64,000 nt of DNA, taken from the NCBI GenBank assembly GCA_902729315.2, contig LR746269.1, positions 8,530,231 to 8,594,230 of the forward strand, given 5' to 3'. Below the pieces are notes generated by a model, which saw only the letters and a program-made list of their open reading frames with translations, was not told the origin of the DNA and made no database searches. Made by a program: the position numbers and the translations under genes. This DNA comes from Spirodela intermedia. Lineage: Eukaryota; Streptophyta; Magnoliopsida; Alismatales; Araceae. Positions 1-11,667 of this stretch are shown piece after piece. Numbering within the stretch: position 1 is the stretch's first letter; each line of letters starts with the position of its first letter.

Positions 1-1394
1 AACTTGGGCAACATAGATCAGCAAACCCTGACCTTTGTCAGATGAAGCTCCCAACTGTAGGCATTTGGGGGCAATGTTGGCTAGATAGTTAGATATTCAA
101 AATGAAAATGTACTTAGAAGTGTAAGGAATCAATAGTAGAGATAAACTAAAAAGTGCAGCAACATATTTGGATGAGGAAGCCCTAGTCTAGTACAAGTGG
201 GTTGATGCTAGAGAGTCTTTTAATGACTAAGAAGATGTTAAACATCATCTATGTGAGATACTCAGTTCGCAATTAGTAGGGACACTATGGGAGCAACTGC
301 TGGATCTCAAATAATGTGTAACAATTTTTGATTATCGGGAGAAGTTCAGATTGTAATCTAATGCAATTTAAGGCATTTCAAAGGAAGATTTGAAAAATAC
401 ATTTTGTAAAAGACTTAGGCCTAAGATTAAGGTTGAAGCTACATTATTCAAACTAAAAGGATGGTGAAATTTTGGATACTAAAGCTGTGGGGAGCAAAGA
501 AGCTACAAACTAGGAAACTTTATTATTATGGGGTGAGCATGCCTGATAAACCCAACAAGAGTGACCAAAAACCTTGAGTCTTCCTCAAATAAAGTTAACA
601 ATCAGAAGGACAAACCATTTACTTAAAAGGGCACCAAAATCAGCCCAAGCGCCACGTGCAACAAATGGAGATTGACCCTCACAAAATTAGAACTAAAAGA
701 TAGGCAAGCAAAGAGACCTAGTTTTTATGTGAATAAATAATTTTAACTCATACATATTTGCAAAAAGGAATTACAATTGTTTCAAGTCCATGAAGAGGAG
801 GACAACTTGGAAGAAGTTGTTGATCCATGCACCTTGGCCCATGCAGTAAATAATTAAGATGATATTAAAGAAGTTAATATTAAAATTTCTCTAAATTCAG
901 TCATTGGTCTACTTATGTCATGAACAATGAAGTTGAAGGGACAAATCATGGACAAGGATCTTACCATATTGGTGGATTATAGAGCCACATATAACTTTAT
1001 ATTTCAAGAGATATGTGAGAATTAAAACTACCCTTATCTACCTCCGCAAATTATGGGGGTGGTCATAGGAAATGGAACAACCATTAGGGGATGAGAAATA
1101 TGTTAGGGTGTGGTGCTAGAAATACAAAGACTAAAGATTACTTATAATTTTTTACTCTTACAATTGGACAATGTAGATGTTATATTAAGAATATAGTGAC
1201 TATATGCCCTAGACTTCATGTTAGTGAGCTGGAAACATCTCCAAATGAAATTTCTATTGGAAGGCACTACTATCACACTCTTAAGTAACCACAATCTCTC
1301 TAAGTTGAGTGTATCCCTCAAGTCTATATCACACAATTTCTAATAAGGTGAAGAATTGTTCATGGGCATATGTCAACTTATTGAGAAAGTAATA
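1..1394. other. AT-rich retrotransposon-like debris
   Basis: No intact gene is visible. The stretch leads into the gypsy protease/RT remnant that starts near 1395 and is probably its decayed gag-protease part on the plus strand, but every frame is riddled with stops and I cannot place a domain in it. Confidence is low that it belongs to the same element. Confidence 0.35.
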
Positions 1395-2620
1395 GAGAAA
1401 CCTCTCAACTCACCTACAATTATAGAGCAAAGGCTTGTAGTTTCATTTCCAATAGTTCCTTCTTTTCGTAAGGGACTTCCTCTTGATAGAGAGATTAATA
1501 ATCACATTATCTTAGAGGTAGGTAAGAGACCTATTATCATACATCCTTATTCTTATTTACATTTCCAAAAAAATAAAACTAAAAAATAGTGAGAAAAATG
1601 AGTGATTATCGTATCATTCAATCCTCAACAAGTTCTAATGCCAACCTAGTATTACTAATAAAAAAAAGATGACAACTAGTAATTCTATATATATTAAAGT
1701 GGGCTCAATAAGATGACCTTTATGGATAACTTTACTATACCTATCATAGATGAATTATTATACAAGTTTCATGGAACCTCAATCTTTTCCAACTTAGATC
1801 TGAGTGTCAAGTATCACCAAAATTGAATGCATGAAGCTGATTTGCACCAAATAGTTTTTTAAGCTTGAGGGACATTATAAGTTCTTGGTGATGTCTTTTG
1901 GACTTAAGAATGCTCTAATCATATTTCAAGCATTAATGAATCAAATATTCAAATCGTTTCTTTATAAGTTATTATTATTATTTTTTCATGACATACTTAT
2001 TTTCAGTTCAAATGCAAAACACTATGATCACCATCTCATGCAATGTTTCAAAATTTTCAAGATCATTAATTACACATCAATACAAAAAAGTGCATATTTT
2101 TCAACAAGCAAATTGAGTACCTTACACAATTGAGCTTCAACTATTGGAGTAGAGGTGGACGATCGTAAGATTGAGGTAATGGTCTAGTGGCGTACTCCAA
2201 ATTCATGAGAGTTGGGTGGATTCTTAGATTTGACAAGTTACCACTATCGCTTTGTTATAAACTATGGGAGCATAGCCTGTCACTTACACAACTGCTTAAG
2301 ATAGAGGCATGCACATGGTAGGAAGAAGTGGATAAGGCCTTTAACGAGATAACGAGCTATGTTAATGGTACTGATATTGACCTTGTCTAATTTTCTCATT
2401 CTTTTGAACTTGAGAAAGATACTTCCAAGCTGGGAGTAGGAGCAATATTTATGCAAAGTCTGTGCCCACTAACTTATTTAAGTCAAGCTCTATCCTCAAA
2501 ATATAGATTAAAATCAATTTATGAAAGATAATTCATGGGCATAATGCTAACGATGTTTAATTAGAAAAACTACATGATGGATTAATTATTTGTGGTTCGA
2601 ATGAACTAGATCAACTTAAA
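1395..2620 (+). pseudogene. Decayed Ty3/gypsy RT and RNase H
   Basis: Fragments in several plus-strand frames follow gypsy pol order. At about 1460-1570 there is the protease-RT linker (GLPLDREINNHIILEVGKRP). At 1720-1800 comes the start of RT (IIDELLYKF, then FSNLDL). At 1885-2010 lies a palm-like stretch (MSFGLKNALIIFQALMN) ending in FFHDILIFSSN, where the FVDDILIYS active-site box has lost its first aspartate. RNase H-like residues follow at about 2400-2560 (KLGVGAIFMQ, LSSKYRLKSIYER). Stops and frameshifts occur every few dozen codons, so it is dead. No LTRs or target duplications were found. It is one of several independent gypsy relics in the window. Confidence 0.8.
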
Positions 2621-2676
2621 ATACTTATTTAAGTAGCATGAGGTCTCACTAGAACAAAAATAGTGATTGGAAAAAA

Positions 2677-2970
2677 TTATGGGGTTCAATTCACAATCAT
2701 ATGTAAGGCAAGCACAAATAATAAAGCAGTTGATACCCTTTCAAAAATCACACTTAGTCTACCATAGGTATCAGCTGCATTACTATCCTCTTGATTTTGC
2801 TACAAATTGACAATATGGGGTTGGTAAACATTATGGGGTTCAATTTTACAATCATGTGTAAGGCAAGCACAAACAACCAAGTAGTTGATACTCTTTCAAA
2901 AATCACACTTAGTCTACCTAGGTATCAATTACATTACTATCCTCTTTATTTTACTAGAAATTGATAATTT
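2677..2970 (+). repeat. 153-bp tandem duplication in gypsy RNase H end
   Basis: A block starting at 2677 (ATTATGGGGTTCAATT) recurs at 2830 with the same order of landmarks: GTAAGGCAAGCACAAA, then GTTGATACYCTTTCAAAAAT, then ATTACTATCCTCTT. The offset is 153 bp. The second copy reads like the end of RNase H (VVDTLSKI resembling VADALSR). The copies have since diverged by substitutions and small indels, so the duplication happened after or during decay of the element. Confidence 0.75.
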
Positions 2971-3744
2971 AATTGTTTATAGATAAGAAACCAACTAAGA
3001 TTATGAGGGAATTAATGAGCAAATAAATACAAAACCTTGATTACAAGCTTCACTAGGGCCTACTCTTTTACAAATTGTGTCTTGTTATCCCTAAGAATTC
3101 AAGGTAATATTTCACTTATTCTTTATTAGTACCATGATTGTGTAGTTGAGAGTTTGATGAAGTCCCATTGACTCAAGTGACGACTACCCTCTCATAGATT
3201 TCACAAGTGAAGTCAAATCCCTCACAATTTGTCGGATCACTGTATCAAAAAGAGAGGTTGTTAGCATAGGGGGAAGGATGAAAGGAAAATAGTAGCTAAT
3301 CTGGAATAGATTTATAATGGAAAATATGAAATAACCAAGACTATTCTAATCTTAAGGTCATTGATATGAGATGGTGCATCTCCTACTCCAAGAGAGGTTC
3401 CTTAAAACTATTTCCCCCCCCTCTTGAGAGCTATTTCCTCTACCTTATAGTCATTGTGGTTCCTTGGTGTCCTTTCACCTTGATGGGAGCCAATACTTGA
3501 CGTGATCCGTTGGTGTTAGATTCTATCATTTATTTAGATTAACTGCTGGAGCCTCTTGTCCTACAAGATTGTTGTATTGTTTCCCCCAATGATGTTGAGT
3601 TCCAATATTTCATCGCCTCGTGATCTACTCAGATTGTTAGACTATATTACTAGGTTGAGCCAGCTCCCTTGAGACCTCATTTTCCTTGGCCTAGTTTTTG
3701 CTGCCAAGGCCTCATCAATATTGCCCTCCCCCCCTCAATTATAC
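2971..3744. other. Junction of two opposed gypsy remnants
   Basis: No coding signal is visible. Upstream pol reads on plus and stops after RNase H; downstream pol reads on minus and ends at about 3745. This stretch would therefore contain the 3' ends or LTR remains of both elements. C-rich runs at 3413-3422 and 3729-3736 could be relics of polypurine tracts read on the minus strand. I found no convincing LTR boundary. Confidence 0.3.
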
Positions 3745-5230
3745 ACCTTGTCTTCAAAGTGAAAGTCAGAAAATTATTGACACATGTCATGAGCTAGTTC
3801 TTAGGTGGCGACGTCAACTAGCATCTCCTTCAAATGGATGAGCACTTTAGGGGTGTGAGGGCAGTAACAAACATCCACAACTCAACTTGTAACTGTCGTC
3901 TAATGCAAATTGACATCCATATGTAACTCAAACATTGTTAGGTCCCCTCTTGTTGCTTCCTTCTCTTCAGTTGGGACACTAAATACTAGATGGACTTGGG
4001 CTGCGGTGGGAAAGTTTAGATGGTATGCCACCAGCCTAATACGGTGGAAGACTTTGAATAGGATGTAAAAGCAAAGAACTTTGTGCAGGTTTGTCATGTG
4101 ACCGTGGTCTAACGATAGGGCCATAGGTGAATGTAGACTCACTTGCCTACCTAAAGCTCGAGTTATATTTTTTTGTGATTTTTAAATTACTTCATTTTGG
4201 CTTGAACATGTTTCAAATTTTGTTTGAATTATGTGAGGGTCTTGTCCTATTCCTACTATATGTGCTCAAGATTTACCAATGTTGTGGGTTTGTCGATGAA
4301 GTGGATCAAAGTGAGTAGAAGGTATCCGTAAACCACCAGAGATGGGGTCAATCTTGTGGATTAGTTGAAGTTCATATTGTACTAGAACTTTGCCCATGGA
4401 AGCCACCTATACCATTGTCTTAGGCATTTGCCGATGAAACATCAATGTACATTTTCAATATGTGGTTGACCACCTCTAATTGATCGTCAGTTTACAGGTG
4501 ATACGCATTGGTCTACTTGAGCGTTGTCCTTTACTGATAGAAGAGGGTTTGTCAGAAGATGTTCGTAAAGATCTGGTCTTGATTGGTGAGGATGGATGCC
4601 AAAAATCTATGTAATTGGAAAATATTTTGGATGGCCATGCCCGCTACCATCTAGGCTATAAAGGGATGATGGAGAAGTGAAAAATAAGTGGATATTGAGT
4701 TGGTCGATGACGACTAGGATGACATTTCAATCATTTGATGTGAGTAACCCCTTGAGAAAGTCCACCGTCTTCTCACAAGTGATTTAGAATTGGCAAAGAT
4801 TGAAAGAGATTATTTAAAGACAATGTCTTTGATTTACTTGTCTGGTAGACTAAGCATGTAGCTACATAGTGTTTGATTGCTGCCTTCATTCTCCATCAAT
4901 GGATGGTCCACGTTAGCTAGAAGTAGGTCCATTGAAAGTCTTAATAGCTTTTTGTTGCTACGTCATGGAACTTGTATAGAAGGGTTGGAACAAGACACAA
5001 TGTCGTCAATATCATGACCCATCTATGGCAGAATAAGTGGCCTTGCTACACCGAATAGTGTCTCCATTTCATTAGCTCAATGGACAGTTCATCCATGACC
5101 TTGTTCAGGTATGAGTTGACTTGATTTTTTTAAGCAATTTTGACAAGGTCAAATAGCTTTAGATGAGAGATGGCCAAAGTTTGGAGCATACCTATTTGAG
5201 GGCATGCGACTAAGCATTTGCTGCTTGGTT
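3745..5230 (-). pseudogene. Decayed Ty3/gypsy integrase and C-terminal domain
   Basis: Reading the minus strand from about 5230 down gives integrase landmarks in order. A zinc-binding/entry region at about 4870-4960 has KHYVATCLVYQTSKS, matching the gypsy YVASCPVCQQAKS pattern. Core fragments follow at about 4450-4760 (NVILVVIDQL, then QLEVVNHILKMY). The post-core domain at about 4010-4090 reads LFKVFHRIRLVAYHLNFP and ends in QVHLVFSVP, matching the usual IHPVFHVS. The tail at 3750-3870 reads VLIHLKEM and FSDFHFEDKV. Multiple stops and frameshifts make it a relic. Its orientation is opposite to the gypsy RT relic at 1395-2620, so these are two different insertions. Confidence 0.8.
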
Positions 5231-5711
5231 CTCGTGTCTTGGTGATAAATATTTATTTATCATTAAGAATTAATTAATTATCTCTTTGATTTTTGTATTG
5301 ATAAATCATAATAAGTATCAATTACTATATCTCATCATGTTAGAGCAAATGTAAAAAGATATGTATAAATGACTCTAAACTTAGCGATTTTGTATCATGT
5401 ATTTATGGATTTAATTATTAATATTTTCTAAACCTTTTTCTAAGGTTTATCACCTTGATAATGTATCTCAATTTATCAAGAATAAGGGTTTAAAATTTCA
5501 GAATTTATTCTTAGGAGGTTAATTTTTATGAATTTACCAAAGTGAGAAGAATTAACTTAGAATGTTAAAGCTCAATGATCCCAAACATGAGAAAGGGCAA
5601 ATTGAGGCATAAAAAAATTTAAACACAATGTACAAAAGATTGGGCTTAATCAGGCCATGCAAAGGATGGAGAAAGAAGGCCCGAAAAGAGAGTAAGTATA
5701 TAAACCTTGGA
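5231..5711. other. AT-rich DNA before the LTR element
   Basis: No gene is seen. The sequence is AT-rich with short runs that resemble degraded LTR sequence, including a TATATAAACC at about 5697-5706 just before the insertion site of the downstream LTR element. No function can be assigned. Confidence 0.3.
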
Positions 5712-5716
5712 GATGG
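5712..5716. repeat. Target site duplication GATGG (left)
   Basis: GATGG directly precedes the LTR at 5717. The same five bases follow the other LTR at 13299-13303. An exact 5-bp repeat is the usual integrase footprint and fixes the element ends. Confidence 0.9.
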
Positions 5717-7357
5717 TGACGTGACTCAGTCGTTGTATATTAAATCACGCAAATCTAAAATTTATAAAACTAGAAAATATGAATTTTCAGATATTTAGAA
5801 GTATTTCTAAATAAATATATCAATTATAATTCAATAAAAGTTCCAAAAATAGCGGTAATTTTCCAGGTCGATCACAGGATGTAATATAATATCTGGTAAT
5901 TATTCAGAATTTTTCTCAATGAATACGATTTTCTATGAATTTTATACTAGGAAATAAAAAGGAAATATATTTAAAATTCACGAAAAAGGGAAATAAGGGT
6001 GTGGGCGTCAGGATGACGTCAGCACCCGGCGAACGCGAATCGGGCGGAAATAGAGTTCCACCCGGCGATTCTTACGTAAGCGATTACAGACGATTTAATT
6101 AATCAAATTAAGATATGTAAAAGCCGGAAGAATCGTAATAGAACAAAGTATATTTTGGTAAATTAAAATCACAAAAACTATCACTAAATGAAGCATAAAG
6201 TAAGTTGAAAGCAGGAAAACAGAGTTCTGGCGTCGCGACGGCGATGCGTCGGTGATGCACTGGAATCCTGAGCATTCGGGAGGATCGTTGTGCAGTGTCC
6301 ACAGCCTCGAAGGCTCTCCTTGGACAAAGACGACGTGGGCAATCTCTAGATCTTCTCGCGAAGTCTAGAGATGAATGAAATGGGTCGCTGAGTCGTCTCC
6401 GGCGGCTGTCACCCGGCGGAGCAGAAAAATGGCAACTTTGCGGCTCTCCGGCGGCTGTCACCCGACGAAGAGGAGCTGAATGGAGGTGGGGCGCGTGTCA
6501 GGGAGCTTCATCCTCAGGTCTACGCAGCAAGAGGAGGCTCTTCATCGCATCTGGTACGCTCTCAGGAGGTGGCGACTCGTCTCCCGGCGAATCGTCCTCT
6601 TCCCGACGACGGCTTGTTCGTCGATCAATCGGAGATGATTTACTCGATGGATTCGCGATCCTTTTATCGCGAATCGTTCAGCAATTTTAGTAGCAATGCT
6701 CCGCGAATCGCGTTGACGAGATTTTCGCCGATGATCCAGCGATTTTGGTTGCTTAATCCTTCACTGGCGATCTGCAGGAAAGTCGCGATAATCAGATAAA
6801 AATATATGAATTTTTACTATGAGAGGATTCGAACCCGCGCCGGTTGTCCGCCCCTTCTGAGGAAGGTGTGACATGGGTTTAGTCCCACATCGATTGTGCG
6901 CCGATTTTTCAGACGAATATATAGTAATGTTAGCTTTGTAAGCAAAGTCCCTTCTCTCGCGTGTACGACCACTCCTTGCCCCACAGCCGGCTGGCCACCG
7001 GTGACATGGAAGGGGAGTGGCGCGCACACGTGCCCCTATCGGTCCAAGCCGCTCGAGCCCCTGCTCGCGGCTACTCCCCGACTGAGCTTCCGTCCCGCTT
7101 GTAGGCCCGACTAGCCGGCGGATTCCCCCCATTTTGCAATATTTTAGTTTTATATCTTTTTCTTCATTTATCTCAAAAGTAAGATTGTAAAAATCATATA
7201 AATTCGTATAAAATCACATAATTATCCAAAAAAATCACATTAATCAACTGAAAACCACTTTTCACACTTTAACACAAATATAAGTCTATTTATCATGAGT
7301 TAAGCCTAAAACTATATTATTTACTAATTATTAACTCATGATAATGAAGACTTATCA
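5717..7357 (-). repeat. 3' LTR of the gag-only element (1641 bp)
   Basis: It runs TG...CA and pairs with 11668-13298 over its whole length. The middle (about 6000-7130) is far more GC-rich than the flanks and contains an exact 20-bp direct repeat (6396-6415 and 6445-6464). A TATATA at about 6917-6922 is the best promoter candidate; the adjacent GTCCCACATCG block is described under findings. Open frames seen inside the LTR on both strands are not supported as genes. A diverged third copy of this LTR sits at 32955-34893. Confidence 0.9.
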
Positions 7358-7370
7358 CACCCCCCAACTT
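7358..7370 (-). other. Polypurine tract next to the 3' LTR
   Basis: On the minus strand the bases directly before the 3' LTR read AAGTTGGGGGGTG. This purine run adjoins the LTR start and matches the expected site of plus-strand priming. Confidence 0.75.
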
Positions 7371-9445
7371 AAATCATTGCTAGTCCCTTAGCAATGGAAT
7401 TACAAAAATAAAAATTTACAAATCTCAAACATCATATTTCAATACAGAAAGAAAAAAAAAATACAATTAGAAATGATGCACCTTTAGACACTTTGGATTC
7501 TTATATCAAGTATTTAAGAATGATGTCAAGCACTTAAATGTTTAAACACTCCTTGGAATAACAATCTAGACTTCACTTCTTCTATTCACATCTTTATCAC
7601 TTCTTCACTCATAGATGTATTTACAAGATGTTCCAATTATCAATACTCATCCAAGAATAATATTGATCCTACATTTCCCTTTTTCTATGGCTTGATTTTT
7701 GAAGTTTGCACTATATTTCTTCTTTCTCTTTTTTTTATATATATATATATATATAGTGGATAAGTAGCTTTTCCTGTAGACAAATTTCGACAATAAGAAT
7801 GATGTCTCACACCCTCCATGTGTACTCTTCATTTTCAAGGCTTTCACTTTATCCACTTATTTTGCAGCAAGTGTTCTTCTATACACGATTTTCGACAATG
7901 AGAATGATGTCTCACACCCTCTGTGTACTCTTCGTTTCTAGATTTTTCACATTGCTCTCTCTCTTTTTTTTTTCGAAATAAGTGATTTTTCCTCACAAGT
8001 CCTATAGATCAGGGTGCAAAAATCTCCATTAAACTCAAATGATTAATCAAATTTTCACATCAAGTAAATATTATCCATCAAGATCATGAAGTGAAAATCT
8101 GTAAAATCAAATCCATGTTATCTATCATGTATCCAAGGAGTATTCCAACATTTCATGCTACTAGATCATTCTTTTGACTCAATAATAATCTTCCTAATAT
8201 CTTTTGGTATCAATCAATCTAATTGATTTAATTTTTCATGCATGCAATATGATGTAAGGAATTTGTAAATTAGATAGTTCTGACAGTTCTGTTTTCTGTT
8301 TTCAGTTCTATTTTTAGCAGCAATAAATTTGTCAAAAATAAATCAAAACTATCCTCTTTTATAGCTGTAATTTCGAATTTCAGTAATATATATCTAGGGG
8401 ATTGAAATGTGAGAAAAGGGTCTTCTAGAATTTCAAATTTTGGGCTGTTTTTTGTCTGCTGTTTTTGACAGTCTGTTGTTTCTGACAGAAAACCAGAAAA
8501 TAGATGTTGCAGTTTTTCCGAATTTTATTTTATTTTTATTTTTTTAGTTGCTGTTCTAAGTTGAATACAATGCAAACACATGTTCTTAATCGTCTTACAA
8601 CATAAATTAATAATTAATACTTCACCCCCCAACTTAAAAATGACATTGTCCTCAATGACATAGAAAAATCGAAACAAAATATGTAGAAAATATAATTTTC
8701 ACGTGAAGCATGCATATATGCAAAGTTAAGCATTAAAAATATTGTCATAAATGATAAAGCTCCGAACGACATCACCTCAACCTCGTTTTTAATTTTCCAC
8801 TTCGTCTTACACGCCTCCTCCTGCACTTTTTCGAAAAAATAAATACAGAAACAAGTACTGCGAAAATCTAAGAAAAACAAGAACTTAAAAAAGAAAAATA
8901 AAAAAAAATCAAACAGAATGAAATAAAAACCATGGGTTGCCTCCCATGCAGCGCTGAATTTAATGTCTTCAGCTGGACAGCTCTTAGATCATATAAGATG
9001 ATCTATGGCCATCAAAATATATTTGTATCCCAAGGTAAGTTTCATGATATTCTTTTTCAGATTTAGCATAAATTCATATACTTCATATATATACCTTGAC
9101 ATACTTTCAGCCAAAACAAGATGAAAATTAACAAAATTTTCCCAAAAATAATATTTTCATTTTGAAAAGAATCTTTCCTCATTTCTATCTTGTTTTGTAA
9201 GGCTCTCATTCATTAATAAATACTTCCTATTAATAGACCATAAAATGTGATCAGGCCATAGAATTTTCGAATTAGCTCTTACCCAATCTAATTTTTTTTC
9301 ATCTAAATTGATATCTCTAATTCTTCCACTCACCCATTTTTTAATGTCTTCTTTTATCTGCATAATCTTCCCCTGCTCCATTTTATCTTCCATACATATT
9401 TGTTTAATTTGTGAGGAGTGAAATATTTTAAGCTTAGAAGTAATT
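7371..9445 (-). other. Internal AT-rich spacer of the gag-only element
   Basis: This lies between the end of the gag frame and the polypurine tract, where an autonomous gypsy element would carry pol. No RT, integrase or protease motif is visible on either strand. A lysine/aspartate-rich open stretch at 9157-9393 (minus) could be a remnant of the gag tail but resembles nothing I know. A related pair of short segments occurs at about 7785-7830 and 7890-7935, each with GACAATRAGAATGATGTCTC. Confidence 0.6.
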
Positions 9446-11368
9446 CTAATGGGCTGTGGGTTTTGAAGGATGGAAGGATTGTCTTCTTTTAATCTCAGAT
9501 CTAATGAATTCAGTAAAATTCAAATTTTCTCCTCTAAAATTATCTCTATATTCATATTCATTATTTTCGTTTCTCCCCATTAGTTGAATCAACTCTTTTT
9601 CTAACTTTTTGTTTCTCAACTCATCAAATTCTTCATCTTCCCAAGAGCTATCTTTTAATTTCGGTATATGATATGCATCATCCTCCTCACTATCAACATC
9701 CATGGCTGCAAAATTATGATTAGATTTATTAGTTTCGTCTCCTACATCAACTGATTTTTCCTCACCTCAAATATGTTTTTCTTCATTTCTGTCCATACTC
9801 CCTTCTACTAAAATTTGGATGATTTTTCCATAATCAGCTGCTGTTTCTTCATCTAAGGGCTCTTTCTCCTCATCATCCTCACTATATTCATTCATCAATT
9901 GTGAGCAATAAATGATTTTATTCAAATTTTCTGTTAATATATTTTCAGCCTTAATATTCTCATTTACTTCTAATGGCTCATCAATTTCTTCTAATAATTG
10001 GAAATAAAGATCAGGTAAAATATTCTCAATCAATGTATTCACTGTCCTAACATTTTCATTTCGTGGGTTTTTTTCTAAATTTAACCAGCTAGACTCTCTT
10101 TGCTGAAATCCTACTGTTGGATAGTTTCCTGAATTTTCTATGGGCGGACTAGGTGGATGTCCCTCTTCTCTCTTATTCCCAAGAGCCTCTATAATTTGTT
10201 TCTGGTGCAGCATCATTTGATTCATAGTTTGTTGCATCATTTGGCTCATTTGCTGCATCATTTCTATAGTATCATGTTGGGTTTGAGAGGGCTGATTTTT
10301 CTGAAATCTGTTTTCTTGTTTTGGACGAAATTTAGAGTTTGAATTGGATCTAAGTGCTTCTGGATTTTGAATATTATTTGGGTTTCTCCACGAAAAATTA
10401 TTACCCTAATTAGGATTATAAGAATTAGAAAAATATTCCCTATTTTTACTAAAATCATGGGGTACTTACACTTGTTCTTGCCTAGGATGATATTGAAATT
10501 CGAAATGATCATTTTCACCATATGTAGGACATGTACTATTTGAATTAAATTGAGGGTTAAGAGGCTTTCTAATATTGTCAATAAGTGAATCAAGTTTTTC
10601 TAATCTTTGATTAATCTGTTTAACTTCATTTCTAAGTTTAGAATCATCATCATGATGCAATTCATGAATTTCTCTTTTCTTATCCCTGTCATATAATTCA
10701 AAAGAGGCTTGATCTCTAGAATTTTCACTTAAATTCTCATAAAGACTGTAAATCTCATCAGGGGTTTTCTCCATAAAAGCTCCTCCACATATAGAATCAA
10801 CCATATTTCTATGTTGTTCTAATAATCCATCATAAAAAATTCTATTGAGCTGCCACTTGGGTATAGCATGATGAGGACACTTTCTAAGTAAATCTTTGAA
10901 TGTTTCCCATGTCTCATGTAAAGTTTCTCCTGGTCTTTGAGAAAAATTCCATATATATTTTCTCATATTTTGAGTTTTTCCTAAGGGATAAAATTTTCGA
11001 AGAAAGGCCTATTCTATATCTTTCCAGCTAGTTAATTCTCTATCTAATGTGGATAGCCAATGACTAGCTTTGTTCCTAAGTGTATGAGGGAATAATTTCA
11101 TCTTAATAATTTCCAGTGTAACTTGAGGGAGATTAACTAAATCACAGACCATATGAAATTTTTCTAAGTGCTGATGAGGTTCCTCTAAAGGCAATCCATG
11201 AAAATTAGGGAGCATTTGAAAAATTCCTAGATTTATTTCGAATTTAACATTGGGTGCTAATGGGACTCTAATATTGGATGCTCGTTGAAATGAATCAGGG
11301 ATATAATAATTTTTCATGGCCATAAGATTGTTCTCAGTTTGACCTGTACTTCCTTCAGGATTTATCAA
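9446..11368 (-). pseudogene. Gag of the LTR element, one frame with four in-frame stops
   Basis: From the ATG at 11368 one reading frame runs 641 codons to 9446 with no frameshift, interrupted by only four stops: TAG 11009-11011, TAA 10466-10468, TAG 10406-10408, TGA 9767-9769. The N-terminal third is a retrotransposon gag domain (residues about 50-240: HQHLEKFHMVCDLV, ASHWLSTLD, SQRPGETLHETWETFKDLL, CPHHAIPKWQLNRIFYDGL). A zinc-knuckle-like box follows at about 10490-10535 (CPTYGENDHFEFQY) in which two of the four ligands are Tyr. The C-terminal half has a glutamine/methionine-rich run near 10200-10261 and acidic patches. All four stops are one C-to-T change away from CAG, CAA or CGA. It cannot make full-length protein as it stands. 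Confidence 0.8.
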
Positions 11369-11643
11369 AATTAATTTTTTCTTTTGGATTTTTATTTTTG
11401 AATGAAATAATGAAAGGATTTTCTAGCCTTGGATGCAAGGATCTTCCACCATGCATAAAAATCAATAAATTCGAGGGAAAAAGTTAGTAACTGTTACCCT
11501 CCTTCAGGATGCTCCAGTCCTTGCCGTGCTTCTTTTCGTTCCCTTTTTCTAATAAAAAATCGGCAAAAAGAAAATAAAACAAGAGTTAAATTTTTTGTGT
11601 ACTCTAAGAGAAAAACAGAAAAATACTAAATATTATGCAATAC

Positions 11644-11662
11644 ATCCCCATCAACGGCGCCA
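11644..11662 (-). other. Primer binding site, tRNA-Asp type
   Basis: Six bases after the 5' LTR on the minus strand the sequence reads TGGCGCCGTTGATGGGGAT. The reverse complement of the plant tRNA-Asp 3' end is the same except for two bases in the middle (GAT here for GCC in the tRNA-matching form). This sets the minus-strand orientation of the element. Confidence 0.8.
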
Positions 11663-11667
11663 AAATT

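Noticed and set aside
6108-7132. Several open frames in the first LTR (also 12059-13153 in the second)
   Set aside because: LTR sequence; frames differ between the two LTRs and on both strands, with no domain.
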